Of a stretch of DNA of 64,000 nucleotides, positions 1 to 15,200 are shown piece after piece. Positions within the stretch are counted from its first letter, which is position 1. Every line of letters begins with the position of its first letter. The notes under the pieces are model-generated. The model saw only the letters and a list, made by a program, of their open reading frames with translations, was not told the origin of the DNA and searched no databases. The DNA lies in contig NW_019211457.1 of NCBI RefSeq assembly GCF_002443255.2, positions 45,971,690 through 46,035,689 of the forward strand, read 5' to 3'. The DNA comes from Varroa destructor (lineage: Eukaryota; Arthropoda; Arachnida; Mesostigmata; Varroidae). The position numbers were made by a program, and so were the translations under genes.

Positions 1-3000
1 ATATACTCGGGCATCGACAGCAGAGATAGCTTTTTCCTAGCGACGGGTTTTGCCGAGAAGAACGCTTGCTTGTAGCTGACTCCGCCGCTGCTGCTACCGC
101 CTTTTCCACCGCTCCTGCCCTGGTTAACTCCCGTAACCAATGACCGAGCGAAAGCGAGCGGCCATGCGACAAGAGCGAGTAACCCCTAGTCGTTCGATGA
201 CTCACTCGGTCCCTCAAAGAAATTATGTTCCTGTTGCAGAATCGTTGGCAATTATAGCCTCAGAGTTCGCCCGTCACGGACGCTCTGACCTGTCAACAAG
301 AGGATACACCTCATCCTGGTCTCGCACAATGTCCGTAGCTAATTATAGACAAGGCGATAAGATGCCTATAGAAAGGAGATTACCAAACAGCAGGAAGGAA
401 CCCCGAAGCAGTGAAAAAAAGCGCCTTCTCTCGTGTTGCGCTGGCTTTGTGCTTGAGCTGTACACTAGCCGAACCATGTAAACCTTGACAGGGTACGTTG
501 ACAACAATAACACAACGTAAAGATCGGCGGGAAAACCAATACCAAAGTATTACAACCCATATGATATTATAGATTCCACTATTGCCACCAACATGAAATA
601 GGCCAAAAGCCTGTAAGACCTAGTGGAAAGAAGCTACCTATGAAACGATAGTCAATTAGACGGTAGGTATTTTTTTTTGATACGACCATATTCCCAGCTG
701 CCTGCTCGTACGGGGGCTACGAAACGTGGCGTTTTCGGTAATGTTGAAAAACACCTGGGGGAACTACCACGAAAACAATCGAATGAAGCTGGCTTTATAG
801 AGATTTCGAAATTGTGCAAAAAAAACATTGTGCAACAATGTAGAATTAGTGGATTTAATATGTTTCGGTAGTTTTGCATGTTCTCCCCTATTCATCCTGG
901 GTTATTACGTCAGCCAGCGCAATTTTACAATCCGCAATACATACTATGACTTCAACAATAGATCTGTATCGATGAAGCCTGGCGTCACACAACGGGGGAA
1001 ACGTGTCATGTCGCAGTCAGAGCTATTGAATACATTCATATGAAAAATTATGATCTCTGTTTACATATGATGCAAAAAATTGATTAGACCTTCAGGACCA
1101 GCGGTATCCTGGCCTATTTCCATAATTCATCCCAGTGAGTTGGAGCATGATAAGGTCTTAGATTAGGATTTTGCGATGCGTTTTACAACTGCTCAGATAC
1201 TGATAGGATCTAGTTGAGTTTCAAATACCACGCCGCCGTTTAGTTACTTCAGTCTGAGATTAAGAGCACTACAATACACTAAGTGAAATAGTGTTAGATA
1301 AGACAGATAGTTGACCGGGGCTTGTGGACCACCAGCAAAAAAAAAGAAAACATGGTATAATAAACAAATAAACATGAACGATATTGAAATTAATGTATAT
1401 ATCTTTAATATATCTGTCAAATATTAAATTACGTTAAATAGTTCAAACATTCCTTCTTATAAAATTTTACTGAATATCGTCACAGTCTTAAGACCGTTTA
1501 TAAACGCATAACCTATTAACCTATGTATATAACGCATAACAGTTGTTTCGTTTTTATTCAAAACGAGCTTGTCTAATTCCCGACAGATGTTTTTTTTACA
1601 CCTATTTCTAGAATCTGTATCAGCACGTAACTGACTAATATCTATTTTTCTGGTTTATCCGTTCTGATTTCTTTTCCAGATAGAGCCTTGTAAGCTGAGC
1701 TACCGTCAAGTCAATCACAACAACATAGTAGTGGGCGTATTCCGAGACCGTGGTTCGCTTTGCGGCAAGCTCATATTAAAAGGATGCTTACAATGTCAAT
1801 AGAAATATCGACAACCTATCGCTAGTGAGAATCGAAGGTATATCAGGACAAAATTCGGCTAGTGAGTAATTGTTATTTAGACCCCCTGACGATGAAGGAA
1901 AGAGGAGACAGCGAGCATTTTCGCTACTACGAATCGAGGCATATGTAGGCCGTAACGCTGAACCACCATTTGTCATAGCAAGGGCAGGACAAACGGCGGA
2001 GTAGACAAAAAAAAACGCAGATCGAAGAAAACGAAAACGTCAAATAGGTGGTGTTTTCGTAACAGATAACAGCGACGACGCAAGAAGGAGAGGAAATCAG
2101 GAGCGTAAAATTTCTATCACGCACATACAGACATACCGAAAAATTTCCAGTCTGCTTGTTTCTTATTTACTGTGTATAACTTAATTGCGGTGAACGAACT
2201 TGGTACTTTGCGGGAGAACGTGTTGACTATAACTAATTAAACTGACGCGAGGTCATTCGTTTTCCTCAAGTGCCTTTCCGCTGTTGCGGTGGAAACTTTT
2301 CTCCGCAAAGGGCTCTTTCCTCAAAGAGAAAATTTTAGCTATTCCCGCGATCAATTATCTGGTCAGCCACTCCTCGTGCAAAGCAGTATTCCGAAGGGCA
2401 TAAACGCAAATTCAAAAATATCATGGTCCGGAACAGGAACTGCAAATAGTCAATTGCAAATCAAACACACCAACCTAACGGCCCTTCCCGTATTAGTATC
2501 CATTCCATTAGTACGCTGTTAGCTGTCCTAGACAGAAAACAGGAACGCTTCTGCGCCACATACGAGCTGAGAGAATCAAATAAATCAAGCGAGATCTGTG
2601 CGTTTTGTTACGCGTCGCGCTACCGAGTAGTCCCAAGAGCAAAGGCAAGCTAAAAGAGCAGGCTCAAACAGCCAAACCGCCGGCGACAGAAACAGTGGAC
2701 AGGTACGACCAGGCGACACTGATAAGGACGTCGAAAAGCAACACTTCAGAGAAGTTTTTAATTCACACTATCCTATAAACTAAACACACTGTCCTATTTA
2801 GTGTTCGCGAAAATGTATGGTTAGGTTGCGTACTGTTTCCGCGTGGCGGTGTGCGCGTGCCATAGCATTACCACGAATCCTGATACTACATATTTCTACT
2901 GCTACGAATCGAAGTTTTTGATCGCGCAGGTCGTTCCTCGTTCGTCTTTCTGCTTCTTCTTCAAGTAATCATCATAGTAAAGTTTCGTCGGTGTCGCTAC

Positions 3001-3145
3001 CACTAGCGCGGCCACAGTTGCCATTATTCACTCAATTAGTTGCTGGTCATTGCGAGAGTAGCGGCCGAAGAGGCCCGTGAGGAGGCTGTTCGACGCTGCC
3101 GCCTGAGAAAAACTAGGCAACGTCAGCGCCACCGTCGGTGCCGTC
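1..3145. other. Upstream region of Cadps, no supported gene
   Basis: No open frame here has recognisable protein similarity or a convincing splice structure. The last 500 bases are richer in G+C and CpG than the AT-rich block around 1300-1700, so the Cadps promoter and 5' UTR probably lie around 2600-3145. I see no clear TATA box and cannot place the transcription start. In the frame of the Cadps start there is a TGA at 3104-3106, so coding does not extend further upstream without a splice. Confidence 0.5.
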
Positions 3146-3220
3146 ATGTTGGAACCCTCATCGTCTGAAGATGAGGAAGGGGACGAGGGAACCGTCGAAG
3201 ATGTCTCCGAGCCGCCCACG
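3146..3220 (+). CDS. Cadps: Cadps exon 1 (start codon)
   Basis: Encodes 25 residues beginning [20 protein letters not shown] and ends at an ACG|GTACGT donor. The sequence matches the acidic, serine-rich N-terminus of CAPS proteins (MLDPSSSEEE in mammals). The ATG at 3146 is the first in its frame after a TGA at 3104, which fixes the start. The acidic serines look like casein kinase 2 sites, by inference. The exon is too short to stand out as an open frame and was recognised by similarity. Confidence 0.88.
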
Positions 3221-6200
3221 GTACGTGCGAAGAACAGATTAAAGCAATAAATTTCATTCAATGCCATACATACGTAGACAGAGCGCAGGAGAGATTCAAT
3301 GCGGTGTGTGTTTGTGGATACGTTTATGTATGTTAAGATAATCTTTCTCATCGGACAATCAGTTAAATATACATATAGAGAATTTTAATCAGATTCAAGC
3401 GTAGAAAGAAGAAAATTATGAGCAAGTGTTAGAGGGTTCTACTTAGATAAAAAAAAAAAAATCATAATTGGTAATTGGTACACAATGGCTATGTATATAG
3501 GGTGTATCGCGGTTTAGGTACAGTTTCGTAGATGAAATACTTGGATTTATGCAAATGTATGCAATAGCTGACTTATTATGCAGTTTCACAAATATTCTAA
3601 GTAACATAGAAGGGAGAGCCATTTTTCGGTCACTCCATTTTGTGCTATTTACCGAAAATATCCTTTTTGGCGGCCGTTGTGCAGACATTTGTTATTGATG
3701 AAAATCCAAGTGAGATCATTAGGGTGCAGATTAGAAAAGATACCCACATAGACTGGAGACGATGCGGAACATAACCACAATGTATGGTGTTGACCCTGGG
3801 TGATACAATGCATTTCGGGTGAAACTAGACGACTGCCTACTAGTTGGCCATGTCCTTCGGCGAAAATTGCTTCGAATGCTTTTTTATAATGTATTGAAAT
3901 GTCGACATCATGAGCATTGGCTATTATGAACCAACATATTCACGCAAATCTTCTTTATTGCTCATCATTTATAAGCTAATGCTCGTATCTACATAGACTT
4001 CCAGCCTTCGTTCTTGTCGACCTCTAGATATCCTTCACTATTTACCTACGGTCTCCGCCATCGTTCTTATATACAGGTGAGAGCAACTGGAAAATCTTAC
4101 TTTCCCGGTTTGTTCCTCTCCCGGACAAAATTGCATCTCGCGTCCACGCCGTATGAGGGTGCCCCTGTTTTGTATTGTTGCGCTTTTATCTTACATAGTG
4201 GCACGTTGCCGCAGACACATGTCCCGCAATCTTTTCCCGTTCAGATTCATTTTACGACTGGCAGCAGTTAGCAGTCCGCTGGAATCATGGAAAGTCTAGA
4301 TAACCTTCTCAGTCGCTACTATAAAAGGTATTCCATACCCGTAGCGATAATCATGCAGAAACACGAAACAAGGTGCTGACTTAATTCATCTGGTGGATGC
4401 TACTAGTACGATTTTCCTAGCCACGAAGAGCTACCAAAAAAAATAAAAGTAAAGAGAACGGCGTTCTGCGGTAGACCTCAGGGTGATAGCTAATACGGTA
4501 GTTCTTTCATAGGAAACAATGATAAAGGCAACTGCGATAACCATTGCTGAAGACGCTGCAACTACCTTAGTACAAAAATGCAAGAGCGAGAGGAGATCTC
4601 GTGTTCGTGGATGCCCTCTTTGGATACCGTTCACAGTTATAGCGGAACCTTTTTGGCAATCAAGCACGTCCTCGTTTGTCCATCTTACTCACACCGTACA
4701 AATGTCTGACCATTTGCTCAGATGTCGTCTCCGACATATATTTTGCCGCAGCTTCCGTTGGCCTAGTGGCCCAGTCGTGGAGAAAAACCGCCCAAAGTTC
4801 GATCTCGAATTCTAGCTTACTAATAAATATACGAAGTCACGTGTGTTTTCCGATGTTGTCTCAACTTCAGACATTTAGATAGACTTTTCGCTAGACCGGC
4901 GATATTGTGAGCGACCTCGTTGACGCGACTACAAATCAGTGACGACTTGTCAACGCCGATGTCGCCCACAAGTAGGAAACAAAAAATATTAAGGAAACGA
5001 TGGAAAGACAAGGAGATATACACGCGCATACACGTTTGTACTGTTTGCGCCAAGGCGAATGAAATTTCGAATTTTAAGCCAAATATGCAGACCACGGCTG
5101 ATATGAACCTTTAGCGTACGGGACAGAAATGTTTTGATTGGCAGAAAAAAGCGCTGGCTTTCGTATCACAGATCTCTATTATACAGAACCTTGTTGCATT
5201 AGACGTAACAGGGCAAACAGCGTAAAGTTAGACATAGAAAAAATATTCAGAGATCTACAGCTGCATCGCAGCTTGTTATAACAACGCCGCCGGCTTTCGA
5301 CTATGCTTGGATGCTAAATAAAGCCATAGTTGTCGGAAAGAAGGTAAGGGATTGACCCAGTTATACTAGGGTAGAGGTGAAGTGAATTGCGCGAAACGGT
5401 AATTCTGGGCCCAGGCGAGCCTCCATATTGTCAATCATTGTGTAAGCTCGTTCTTCCTTCCGCTCGTATCGACTACAATCGAGCTTATAAAAATGTTTGC
5501 ACTCGAAAACATACGGAATAAGTCGAATAACCTGGCTTAAGGTTATGGCATATTGCATTGACTTCTGATATTATCCCTTTTGCCCTTTCTGGTTTCATTC
5601 TGGTGTTAAGTAAATGTATGCTGGAAAATCGTTGTTTTCGTTTCTTCGAAATTTTCTGATTAGCTTGATATTTCACATTGTCAAACATTCACAGAGAAGC
5701 AAGCATATCGGACAGGCTCCGTAAATTGAATGGCTTTTGTGTGGTATTCTGGTATGACTGTACAGTACAATATATACGATCGTTGTCAGATATTGTCAGA
5801 CAGAATTTTCGTCTATGCCAACATGCTTAACGACATCAAACGATGTTGTTATTGTCGTTTTTAGTCACGTGTTGCTTTTATCTAACCCTATCTCAATTCA
5901 AAATACCGAGCCCTCAAGCGCTGGGTTTCCTTGACGCGCATATTAAAGAGTTACGGAGCCTAGATCACAATTTCTCTAGGCTTGGACGGGTTGTAGTGGA
6001 CTGGTGATCTTAGTGGCAACTGTAGAGCTCGACGGGATCCTGGCTCAAACTCGGGAGTTTCAGATACCGAAAGCAGAGGAGACGGCCGGCGCGACGGATA
6101 ATGAGGTTTAAACGGGTAGCAAATAGCGTAGGCCTGCCACTCAGAGGTTCATATTATTAAAAGTGCTATTTTTCTAGCTACTTCCTCAATATAGCGCCTT

Positions 6201-9200
6201 CTCGGTCCCGGGTCAAATTGAAATGTCGGTGGTAGTGAAACTCGGTGCCGGTTAATATCACCAAGTTTGTGCGTGCTCGTAAGCCTGGAAATTCGAGCTT
6301 CTCTCGGAGCTGTCAGACTTCTGTAGGACCTAGAATCAGCGTTTGCGTTTAATGTTGTTATCATTGGGATAATCATTGCTATATATACTTTTTTATGGTA
6401 CAAACACATGTACCATTCTGTGCAGCATATGTCAACGTAGTTATGGGGCTCGGATATATAACAGTAGCACTTGCATGGTAATCGATGTCGGATAGCACGA
6501 AGCGGGTAGACGAGCGATCGTGAATGTCGTACGCTATGCAGTATTTGTATCAGTAAAGCAATTTTTGGGCTCATCTAGTTACCTGTTTTCTCTGACACAC
6601 TCTTTTTGAATAATCTAGTTGTATGAGTTTCCTCCCCCATACGTTACGCCGTATGATGTGCTCCAGCTGTCGCTTGAGAGTGGATGCTGAGAAATCTCCC
6701 TTGCTCACAGTACCTCATACGGCCCCGACTGAGTTGTCGGTTCTCCTTTCTTTTTATTTTATTTTATTTTATTTATTTTTTTTATTCTTTTATTTTTATT
6801 CTTTCAACCCTGCCGCAGCTGATTGAGCAGCTTCCCGTTGCTGTGATACTTTCTTAAGTGTTATGTCTGTCGCCATAGAAGTAGCGGGACCAACGCCGAC
6901 GCATCACTTCGGAGATAACCACGTTTCGAGGGTGCGTGTGAATTCCGTTCTTCGTCAACTTTTGGATCAAAGGCCAAATAATAAGTAAGATGGACCACAT
7001 TTGTTATCATTGAGATCACAATATGGGTAAAATTGAAAGGAGGCGCAGTAATTTGCAAGCAGAAAGCACAATATTCCCTATGGCTGCTGATGAAACGGTA
7101 TACAGAAACAACCAATTTTATATTCAGGCTCAATAGGATGAGGCAAAAACGTGTAGACTGCGCCCCAACGATGAAAAGGCTTTTCCCATAAAAATAATCC
7201 GATGTATTCAGTAAATATGTTTGCTAAGGAAAAAGAAAAAAAAAATTTAAAAAAAAAAAGCGAATCGATTGATTGTATCCACTTATCTTTATGCTGAGCT
7301 CTTTAAGTTTATGCGAGAAACACAATCTCGACTAAATAATCTTCCGAGCTTATAAAAACCATTCTAAACTCTCGTTTCAAATACGTCGAATATGAAAACT
7401 GACATATTGAACCGCCTAAAGGGTGAAGCTACCTTATTATTTTCACCGCGGGATCCTTGAGCCTTGAGGACTTTGTTTATAAAGTAAACATTCAAATAAA
7501 CCCCCGGCTTCGTCAAATGATCATTCTTCGCATTCGGCTATGGCAGGCTTTTGTCCCTATAAATGCTCCTACAAATGAAATTCGCTTGGTTCCAGCAGCC
7601 CGAAGGGCACATTTGAAGAGATACTGTAATTCTCACAGGCTCGATCGCCACCAAGATGGTGGTTTACTCGTAAAAAATGGTTCGTGCTTAAGACAAATCC
7701 ACTGAGGTCGTTCGAATACCCTATAATCAAGAGTACTTGTTGTACTCTGCGACTCGGCTTTAGTTTAGGCATTTCTCGACAGCGTTTGAATTCTATCGTA
7801 TGTAACCGATCAGCTAATCAAGAGGCCACAACTAGTAGAAGTGTATTTCGTGTAACGACGACGAGTTTTTCTGGTTAGGCTAAACTTATTCAGTGTCTCA
7901 GATTGTACAGACGATTTGTAAAAAAAAAACTAAAATCGCTTCTTCACATAAATTTGTTTTTCAAGAATGATTGTTTCGCCTGAATAGCGTATTCTCTGTT
8001 ACATGATATTTTACAATTGTAGCAGATGCACTAATAGCACCAGTGTTCGCGTAAACCGACTGATTCAACATGCCTTGTCTTTCTTCTGATTCCTATAACG
8101 GAACTTTTGCATCAAAGCAGCATTAACGACAATGTATAGGTATTTTTATGACCTCCTTTGCGAGTGTCACCTTAATAAGGACCGATATTTTATGTGGGAG
8201 AGTTGGTGCGATTGTACCATGTGCGCACCTCACGCCTCACAGTCGAAGGTACTCCACCGCTTAACGAACAATCCATATTTACTTCGATCATTGATCCTCG
8301 AAGCAAAATTCGGTTTTTTTTTTTATATTTAGTCCGAACCATAAGCTCCGCTACGTCTACCTTCAAGGCCAGCCTCTTTAAAAAAAGGTTGCAAAACATT
8401 TCTACCGTACGTTACGTTGAGGTATGGCTGTGCATACTAACGGTTGGCAAGGTATAAAAAGAATAATTATAAAATCGTTGATAAATTTTCCAAAAGGTAG
8501 TATTTCGCCTGAACCGAAGCCACCCATCTTCCAGATGATGACTAGAGACCGCTGAGAAGATATCTTCAGTTCTATATATTTTAGTTGATTATCTCCAGAA
8601 ATGACTGGATAGAACTTCACTTGTTCGAAACGACGGTGTAGTTATGCAGTCTCGAAGGAATTATGAATGCAACGTAATACTCTAACTCGCAGCGCGCCAG
8701 TGCTATATTATTTGCATCAAGTTGTGAACCCGGCGAAGTTAATTTAGATAAGCGATTCGGAGTTGGTCAACGCTACGCATAAACTAAAATCCGGACCGAC
8801 TCTGTCTTGCTTTCAATGCGTCAACGTACTGATGCTTTAAGGAAAAGCTTGTCTAACAAAACTCTATTGCTAGAAGTTTCGTCTGGGTCCCGCTTTTCAG
8901 AAAGTAGGTCTTTCATAAGACTGAACGCTTAGAAGAGGTTACAAAATGTCATCGCCTTAAAGTCGTCGCATATCAGCACACATCACGTTGACAAATCTGC
9001 TGCAATCCCACTGCTTAGAGGTGTTCACGTACCAAATCTAACACGGTCATGTCCTATACGCCCAATTGCGCTTATAACGTCGAGTTTCAGTCGGTCTGTT
9101 GCGGCGGATCACTGGAAACTCAAGTTCAAATACAAAAACGTTCATACGTTACTTACATAAAAAGTTTAAAATTGATGAGTCGCTTTATTGTACCAAGTTC

Positions 9201-12200
9201 CTCCGATCTTCAAATTCTAGTGCCAACGTGCTACAGGCGTACATACAGCTGTAGGCTGTATGAACTCAGAAATTCTCTGAGGTTTTTGGTTGGCCTTAGA
9301 TATCATGAAGGTCTGATTAATAGTTTTTTGTTGTACAGATCTTCTGGACGATTATCAAGAAATACTACCGCATTGAAAGTCTAAATTTAGTCAATTAAAT
9401 GAGAACTACACTTCGAGAATGTAGTACACCATCACGCAATGCTCACTGCGCCATCATGGATTTACTCAGACAGCCATATGGTTTCATTGCTAGTTAGAAT
9501 AACTTTCTATTTATGAAGCTTTCGTTAACTTATAGATTCTCGTCAGAATCTATACGTAATCGATAGCGGTAACAGGGCCTGGTTTTAGGGAAGGAAATTT
9601 ATTCGACGCTACGAATGAAACATTTCAAGGATGACTTTTCGACATGGTAAACCGCGACCTGTTTGTACAACTTTGAAGACAGTTTCAAAAAATAAGTAAT
9701 TCTTATCTACAAAAATTGACCACAAAAGAAGATACATTGTGAAATGAGCCCAAACTTCACCAAGATGTAATGGCCCTGTTTTCCTTTAAAAAGAAGCTTC
9801 TCAAAACGTATTTGCATTAGAAAATAATCTCAACAACCTTCACAAACATATAACTAGACAAAACAATAATTTTAGTTAGTCAGTGTACAAATGTAAATAG
9901 GTTGGTTAATGGGACAACTACCTTTCCCCTTTGTGCCGACCGAATTGCGAGTAAAAAGTGGGCTGTTTGACCCTGCCCGTTGCTTTTAATCGAATAGATG
10001 CCGAGATACGGCATGGGCTTCATAATGATAGGCACAGCACACAAATCAGCGAATGGTCTTAGTGATACCGTTCCATTCATTTATGTCTATTCTGCCAGCA
10101 TAGCCCAGGACTCGTCGATACATCGGCCGCCGAAACTGTTCATGGATTGGCTGCACGTTCCAGCTCGTGTTAAGTGCTCGATGAGGCATCGAACATAAGG
10201 CCGCTGCTTCCTCTGACTGCCTGATTTCTCCGTCTTTGCCCATAACAAAACTAATAGGCTGTGAGCAGCACTCGGGTCAGGGAATTGCGTTCAGTGGATC
10301 ACTCCCAGCCCACAGGAATGCACTAGGAGGTAAATCAGGCAATCAGAATTAGCAGATCAGTACAAGAATACTGAACCTGCCAGTGATTGCTATTTGCTGT
10401 TTGGGTAACGGTTTTAAGGGCGCATCCACAGGTTAATCGTAGCTATTCGTCGCGTTCATTCCAGAATCCTTTCGTTATGTTGCTGATCAGCGTAACAGTG
10501 CCGAATCATTCAGGAGTTAAGAGTAAAATAAGATCAAACGGCGGTATCGCGCAGATCCCATGGCAACGTAAAGTAGCAACGTGTCTGCCTATTAAACTCA
10601 GCAGATTCGGGTAAATCCAGTTCGTTTCGTGCTGAGAGAATGAGCCATCTGAAGCGGTAGTCAAGGCCTGAGATATTAAACGTACAACTGGAAACGTTAT
10701 AGGTGGTGCTGCATAAGCGAGGTATCCGCAACGTGTTGTATAGCGCACTAAAGAACATTACTGGCAAAGATGGATGCGAAACGAGATACGGTTTAGGTAA
10801 ACGAAGATGTTCAAGATCGCGTATACTAGTTATTTGTCGTCTGATAGAAGCCTGCTGTAAGGAGATGGAGTGCAGATCTTTAGAATCAACGTCTGTTACT
10901 TTTTAGAGGAAACAGTGTTTTTGCTTCAGAAATATTAGCCTACCCCAGGATAACACTAGGCTGAAGAGGAGCCTGTTAGGACATGTTCATCTCCGCTGAG
11001 CTGTGTTGTCGTTTACCTTGAATTATCACAGTATGAATTAACTCTATCTGTAAAATATATTGATATTTGTACAGGATGTATGCACTTCGTCCTACTTGTC
11101 AGATGTTCCTACCAATATTTTATGCTAGCCGAAACTAGGACTATATATAATTTGGATATGGGAATGGCTATGCGTATGTTTTATTACTGAGACGATATAT
11201 GATTCAAGAATAATTAGCTAGAGATTTAACTTAGAGCTCGGAAGTTAGAGGTATGGCAGTGCATATATGTCAAAGATTTGAGTTAATTCAAATTGTAACT
11301 TACACAATTGCGAGTTAGGCGGTTGCTCATGCGGTATGAGCATTATTGTATATTCCATATATTTTAATAATATAATCTGAATCTTCAAATACCCAAATAT
11401 CAAGACTAGCTAAAGCTACTGCTCGTTACAGAGTTTTGCGTACTGTAGAGGATGTTTGAAGGCTTTAGGCCCGAGCAGGCCATAGATACTTAGTTCAAAT
11501 ATTTTTTCAAATATTTTAAATAATTTTTTTTTGCTAACATCGACTCGACAATAGATCGTTTAAGCAATCCGTTATCGCTTCTACGTTTTAGAGAAGGATA
11601 AGCAATTGGTAGTTTGATTAATGCAAGCTCCCATTTTAATACGACAGTTTTCCCTTTTGCAATTTCTAGGTTCGGGTGTCATCTTCGGTGACGACGCTTG
11701 AGTTCCCGTCATCAGGCATTACTACCCGCTCGATATCCCCAGCAGCCACCGAGTCCGTGTCGTCGGTCTCACTGGCAGCCAGCGGATTGCCCGCAATTAT
11801 CCAACAAAGATCCAACAGCTTACGGCCCACAAGTCCCGCGCCCATTACGCTACTTCAGGAACAGGTAGGCAACGGACAAAACGATAATATTCGAGATTAT
11901 TGGTTGGATATGTGTAGCAATAGAGGCAGTTGCTACTGTCTAAATAGTCTCGTTATTACAAGTCCAGACGACTCTTGAATCGTCTACAGAAAAGCCGCAG
12001 TTTCAACTACTAGTCCCTGTGTGTTCTGTAGTAAAATTTCTGAATGTGCTCACATTTAGCTTCTGTCGCTGTCTTATCGCTTGAACGGTGAAGGGGAAAG
12101 CGACTCTGCACGTTTCAAAGAAGCCTTCTGCTTAGGTCATCATGGCGGAAAAGGTTAGAATGTTGAAGTATCGTTATACATTACTCGGATCGTCGCAATC

Positions 12201-15200
12201 ATTCATTTATCAGTTGGTAGGGTATCAGACTGCTTATTTGCCATCTCGAAAAGAGACGTGCAAAAATTTCTAGCCTCTCTTTCTCTAAACGTTTTTTTTT
12301 TAAATTTTGTTTTGCCCCTTACCTATATAACCCGGTTTTCGTAATTTGGGTTGTTTTTCTTCGTGAGGTTTCACTGCGCGCGTTACCGAGGCACGCAGAA
12401 AGCTATTGTTGACCGCGATCAAGTGGCTTCAGCGTTTGTTCCTCGCAAACGCTCTCAGCGTGTTTGACCTGAAGCTAGCTCCGAGCACAACTTATGGGAA
12501 GTTTTACAGCAGAGAACCTCCAACAACCTCATTGTATCAAGGCCTTCTCCCGCAAAAAGGTCCTGGAAATAGAAATAGTAACCCGAAAACATCTTAGTCA
12601 ACTCGCCATTACTGTCCAAGAACCTACATTGTCGTTTTGGTGACGGAAGCTTTCGAGACCAAGCTTAGAAACTTGAAGAAAATGTTTACGGAGGTTGCTG
12701 AAGTTTTTTTCTGCTTCGAGTGCGAAGAGGAGCAACAAGTGGAACACGACGAACCGACTAAACAGATACATCGTCACTTGCTTTGCCAGGCAGGAGTTTC
12801 ACCGCAGATTCTGGTGGGAACCAGGTTTCCACGAACACATCTGCGTGCTCCGAACCCCGGCGGAAATCATGGTGCCACTTGTTGGTCCTTGGTATCGTAT
12901 TTACGATATCTGGCAAATCTCCAAAATTAGTTTTATAAACTCAACAAGATTGTGTTGTTGATTTGTACATATGAAATCTTTGACCATTACTAGTTCTTTA
13001 ATTTGAGGTGACACGCCGTGCAAAAAGTGGCTCGGCGAGGTATAAGCGCTGCTTTTCTTATGGCTGTGACATTTAATAAAGATTTCCTATATATAGTTAG
13101 CATCTCTATATAGTCAGCATGAGTTTTTCGGTTCAATGTAGTTCTTAGAAGTTCAATGCAGGAAAGCTTGTCAGTGAAAAGCTATAATTATTTTAGATCT
13201 GACGCTATTCGCTTGATTATAATAACTTCTCGATAATATTACTGTTATTTATTTTAGTAATTGACGTAATTTAATTTAATAATGACGTAATTCAGATCTA
13301 ATAAAATACGCGAATCTTGTCAAAGATCACATGTTAGGAAGGAAGCAAGCAATAAACCTAACGCTTGTAATATTTTTCAGCAAATTTTCGAAGATCACGT
13401 TTAACCTTATATCAACATATGTCTCATTGCAATTTAAATTATGTAGCTGGATTTGCAGCTAAACTCGTATATCGCGGCGCTTGTTGTTTATCAGGTTGAA
13501 AAAGTTTGATGCACTGCTCTGTTGTTTAGATAAAGTTACCTATGATCTGAGCTGGATAGGGGTATATTTTTTTTACATATCCTTATCTAGTGCATAGATC
13601 GTTAGATGGGTAGTTGTACTCACTGGGTGTTCATGTAGATGACATTCTGTTACAGCAGGGACCCGCTCTGTTGTTTGCGTTTCAGGTTAAAGCCCCGCAA
13701 AACCAATCGTCGCAGGCCCATCAACAAGGTCAAGCTGCCGTTCAGCCTGGTAGCCAACCTCCATCGAGCGAAGAGACGGGAGTGGACTTAATGCCGCAGA
13801 ACGAGGAGGAGGTCAGTATTGTTATTGTGATCATTACAGCGTCTATGTGACTGAGACTATAGCCATTATCACAGGAGAATTCCGCTGGGTAATGCGACCG
13901 TTTATTTTTAAAGATTATTAAACATTCTCCATAGATACAATTACGTGCAGACTATGCTCTGCGCTGTCCTATTTGTACGCCTTGCCAATATGAAACATAG
14001 GCTTATGTAAAGATATTACCAGGAACGCTGTTAATAATGACGCACGCGGAACTCGTATGCGAGCCTGTTTACTTACCACTTCAATGGTAAAGTATGACGA
14101 TATATTTAGGTCATTTGTAGAGCGAGACTATAGGATGGCTATACAATGGACCGCTTCTTTGATGAACCTTAGACAACCGTACAGGCATCTAACAGAAATT
14201 TGTTGCGGGACGCGTGGTAACCAAATCTGTGTTTTGGGCGTACGTGTAAACTACATTCGCTACTAACTTGCCAGTATGCGTTTGTGCCGTTCTAATTGTT
14301 CCAATTACCATCAAATTCTGTTTCTCCGAACGGTGCTTTAATGATCGTTTCTTCACTCCTAGCATGTGATATCCTTTCTTAAAATGTCGTATAAAATAGC
14401 AGTAAGATAAGGCTTTCGCGGTGAACTTGTGTAATTTAGGCGATATTACTCAGCAGGGCGCGAATTTTGCCCTATTATTGAATAAACGTTTTTTTTTTCA
14501 CTGAATGCATTTTTATAAAACAGAGCTTACTTAATGGGGCTGCGTAAAATCTATTTTATATATATTTTAAGTCGGCTATATTACCTTCTAGTCAAATGAG
14601 CGCACTAGTTCTTATACTGTTTTCAGAAAACGAGGCAACCCCTTGAAAGACTATATTTAGTCTTTCAAGGGGTTGGAGTTCAAAGATTTCACAGGAAATC
14701 TTTAGTCCGTTTCTGCCCTTTTTGTCCTGCGATAATAAGGCGTGTTTGAAAACAGAAGAAATCATGAAGAAAAAAGCCCTTGACAATATATTTCAAAGGG
14801 TGTTCTCTTGGTAATGTTGTAGTGGTCGTTTGTTTGTTAGACGAGCAGTTCGGCGAGGCTCGAAACCGTACACTGGCAGGACATCGGGCCGTACCAAATA
14901 TGCAGCCCGATATATTTATTTAAATGGTGGTAAACTTTCATTAAAACCGATGGAATAGTGGAGCTTCCCACTCTTCAAAAAAAAAACATTTATTTATTAT
15001 TCCTTTTGTTTTATTTATTTTCCAACACAGGACATAGTCTACGCATGTGGTTCTAGAAAACATAAAAAAATGATTAAAAAAGTTAAACGCATCCATTAAA
15101 AAACCTCTTAGCACAAAAAGGTCTTATTAGGAACCAAATTAACTCAAGGTTAACCAAAGATGTCTGGTGTGGACCTGATAATTGCTTCAGCTTAAAGTTC

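Noticed and set aside
1..131. Possible partial minus-strand exon at the window edge (Gly/Ser-rich, then SAKPVARKKLSLLSMPEY)
   Set aside because: It is open and protein-like but cut by the window edge. The acceptor-like CCAG has no pyrimidine tract and the family is not recognised.
3028..3351. 107-codon minus-strand frame rich in serine
   Set aside because: It is the antisense shadow of Cadps exon 1. The + strand reading has the family N-terminus and a proper donor.
6149..6574. 141-codon minus-strand open frame in Cadps intron 1
   Set aside because: No domain, no codon pattern that stands out, and no continuation into flanking exons.
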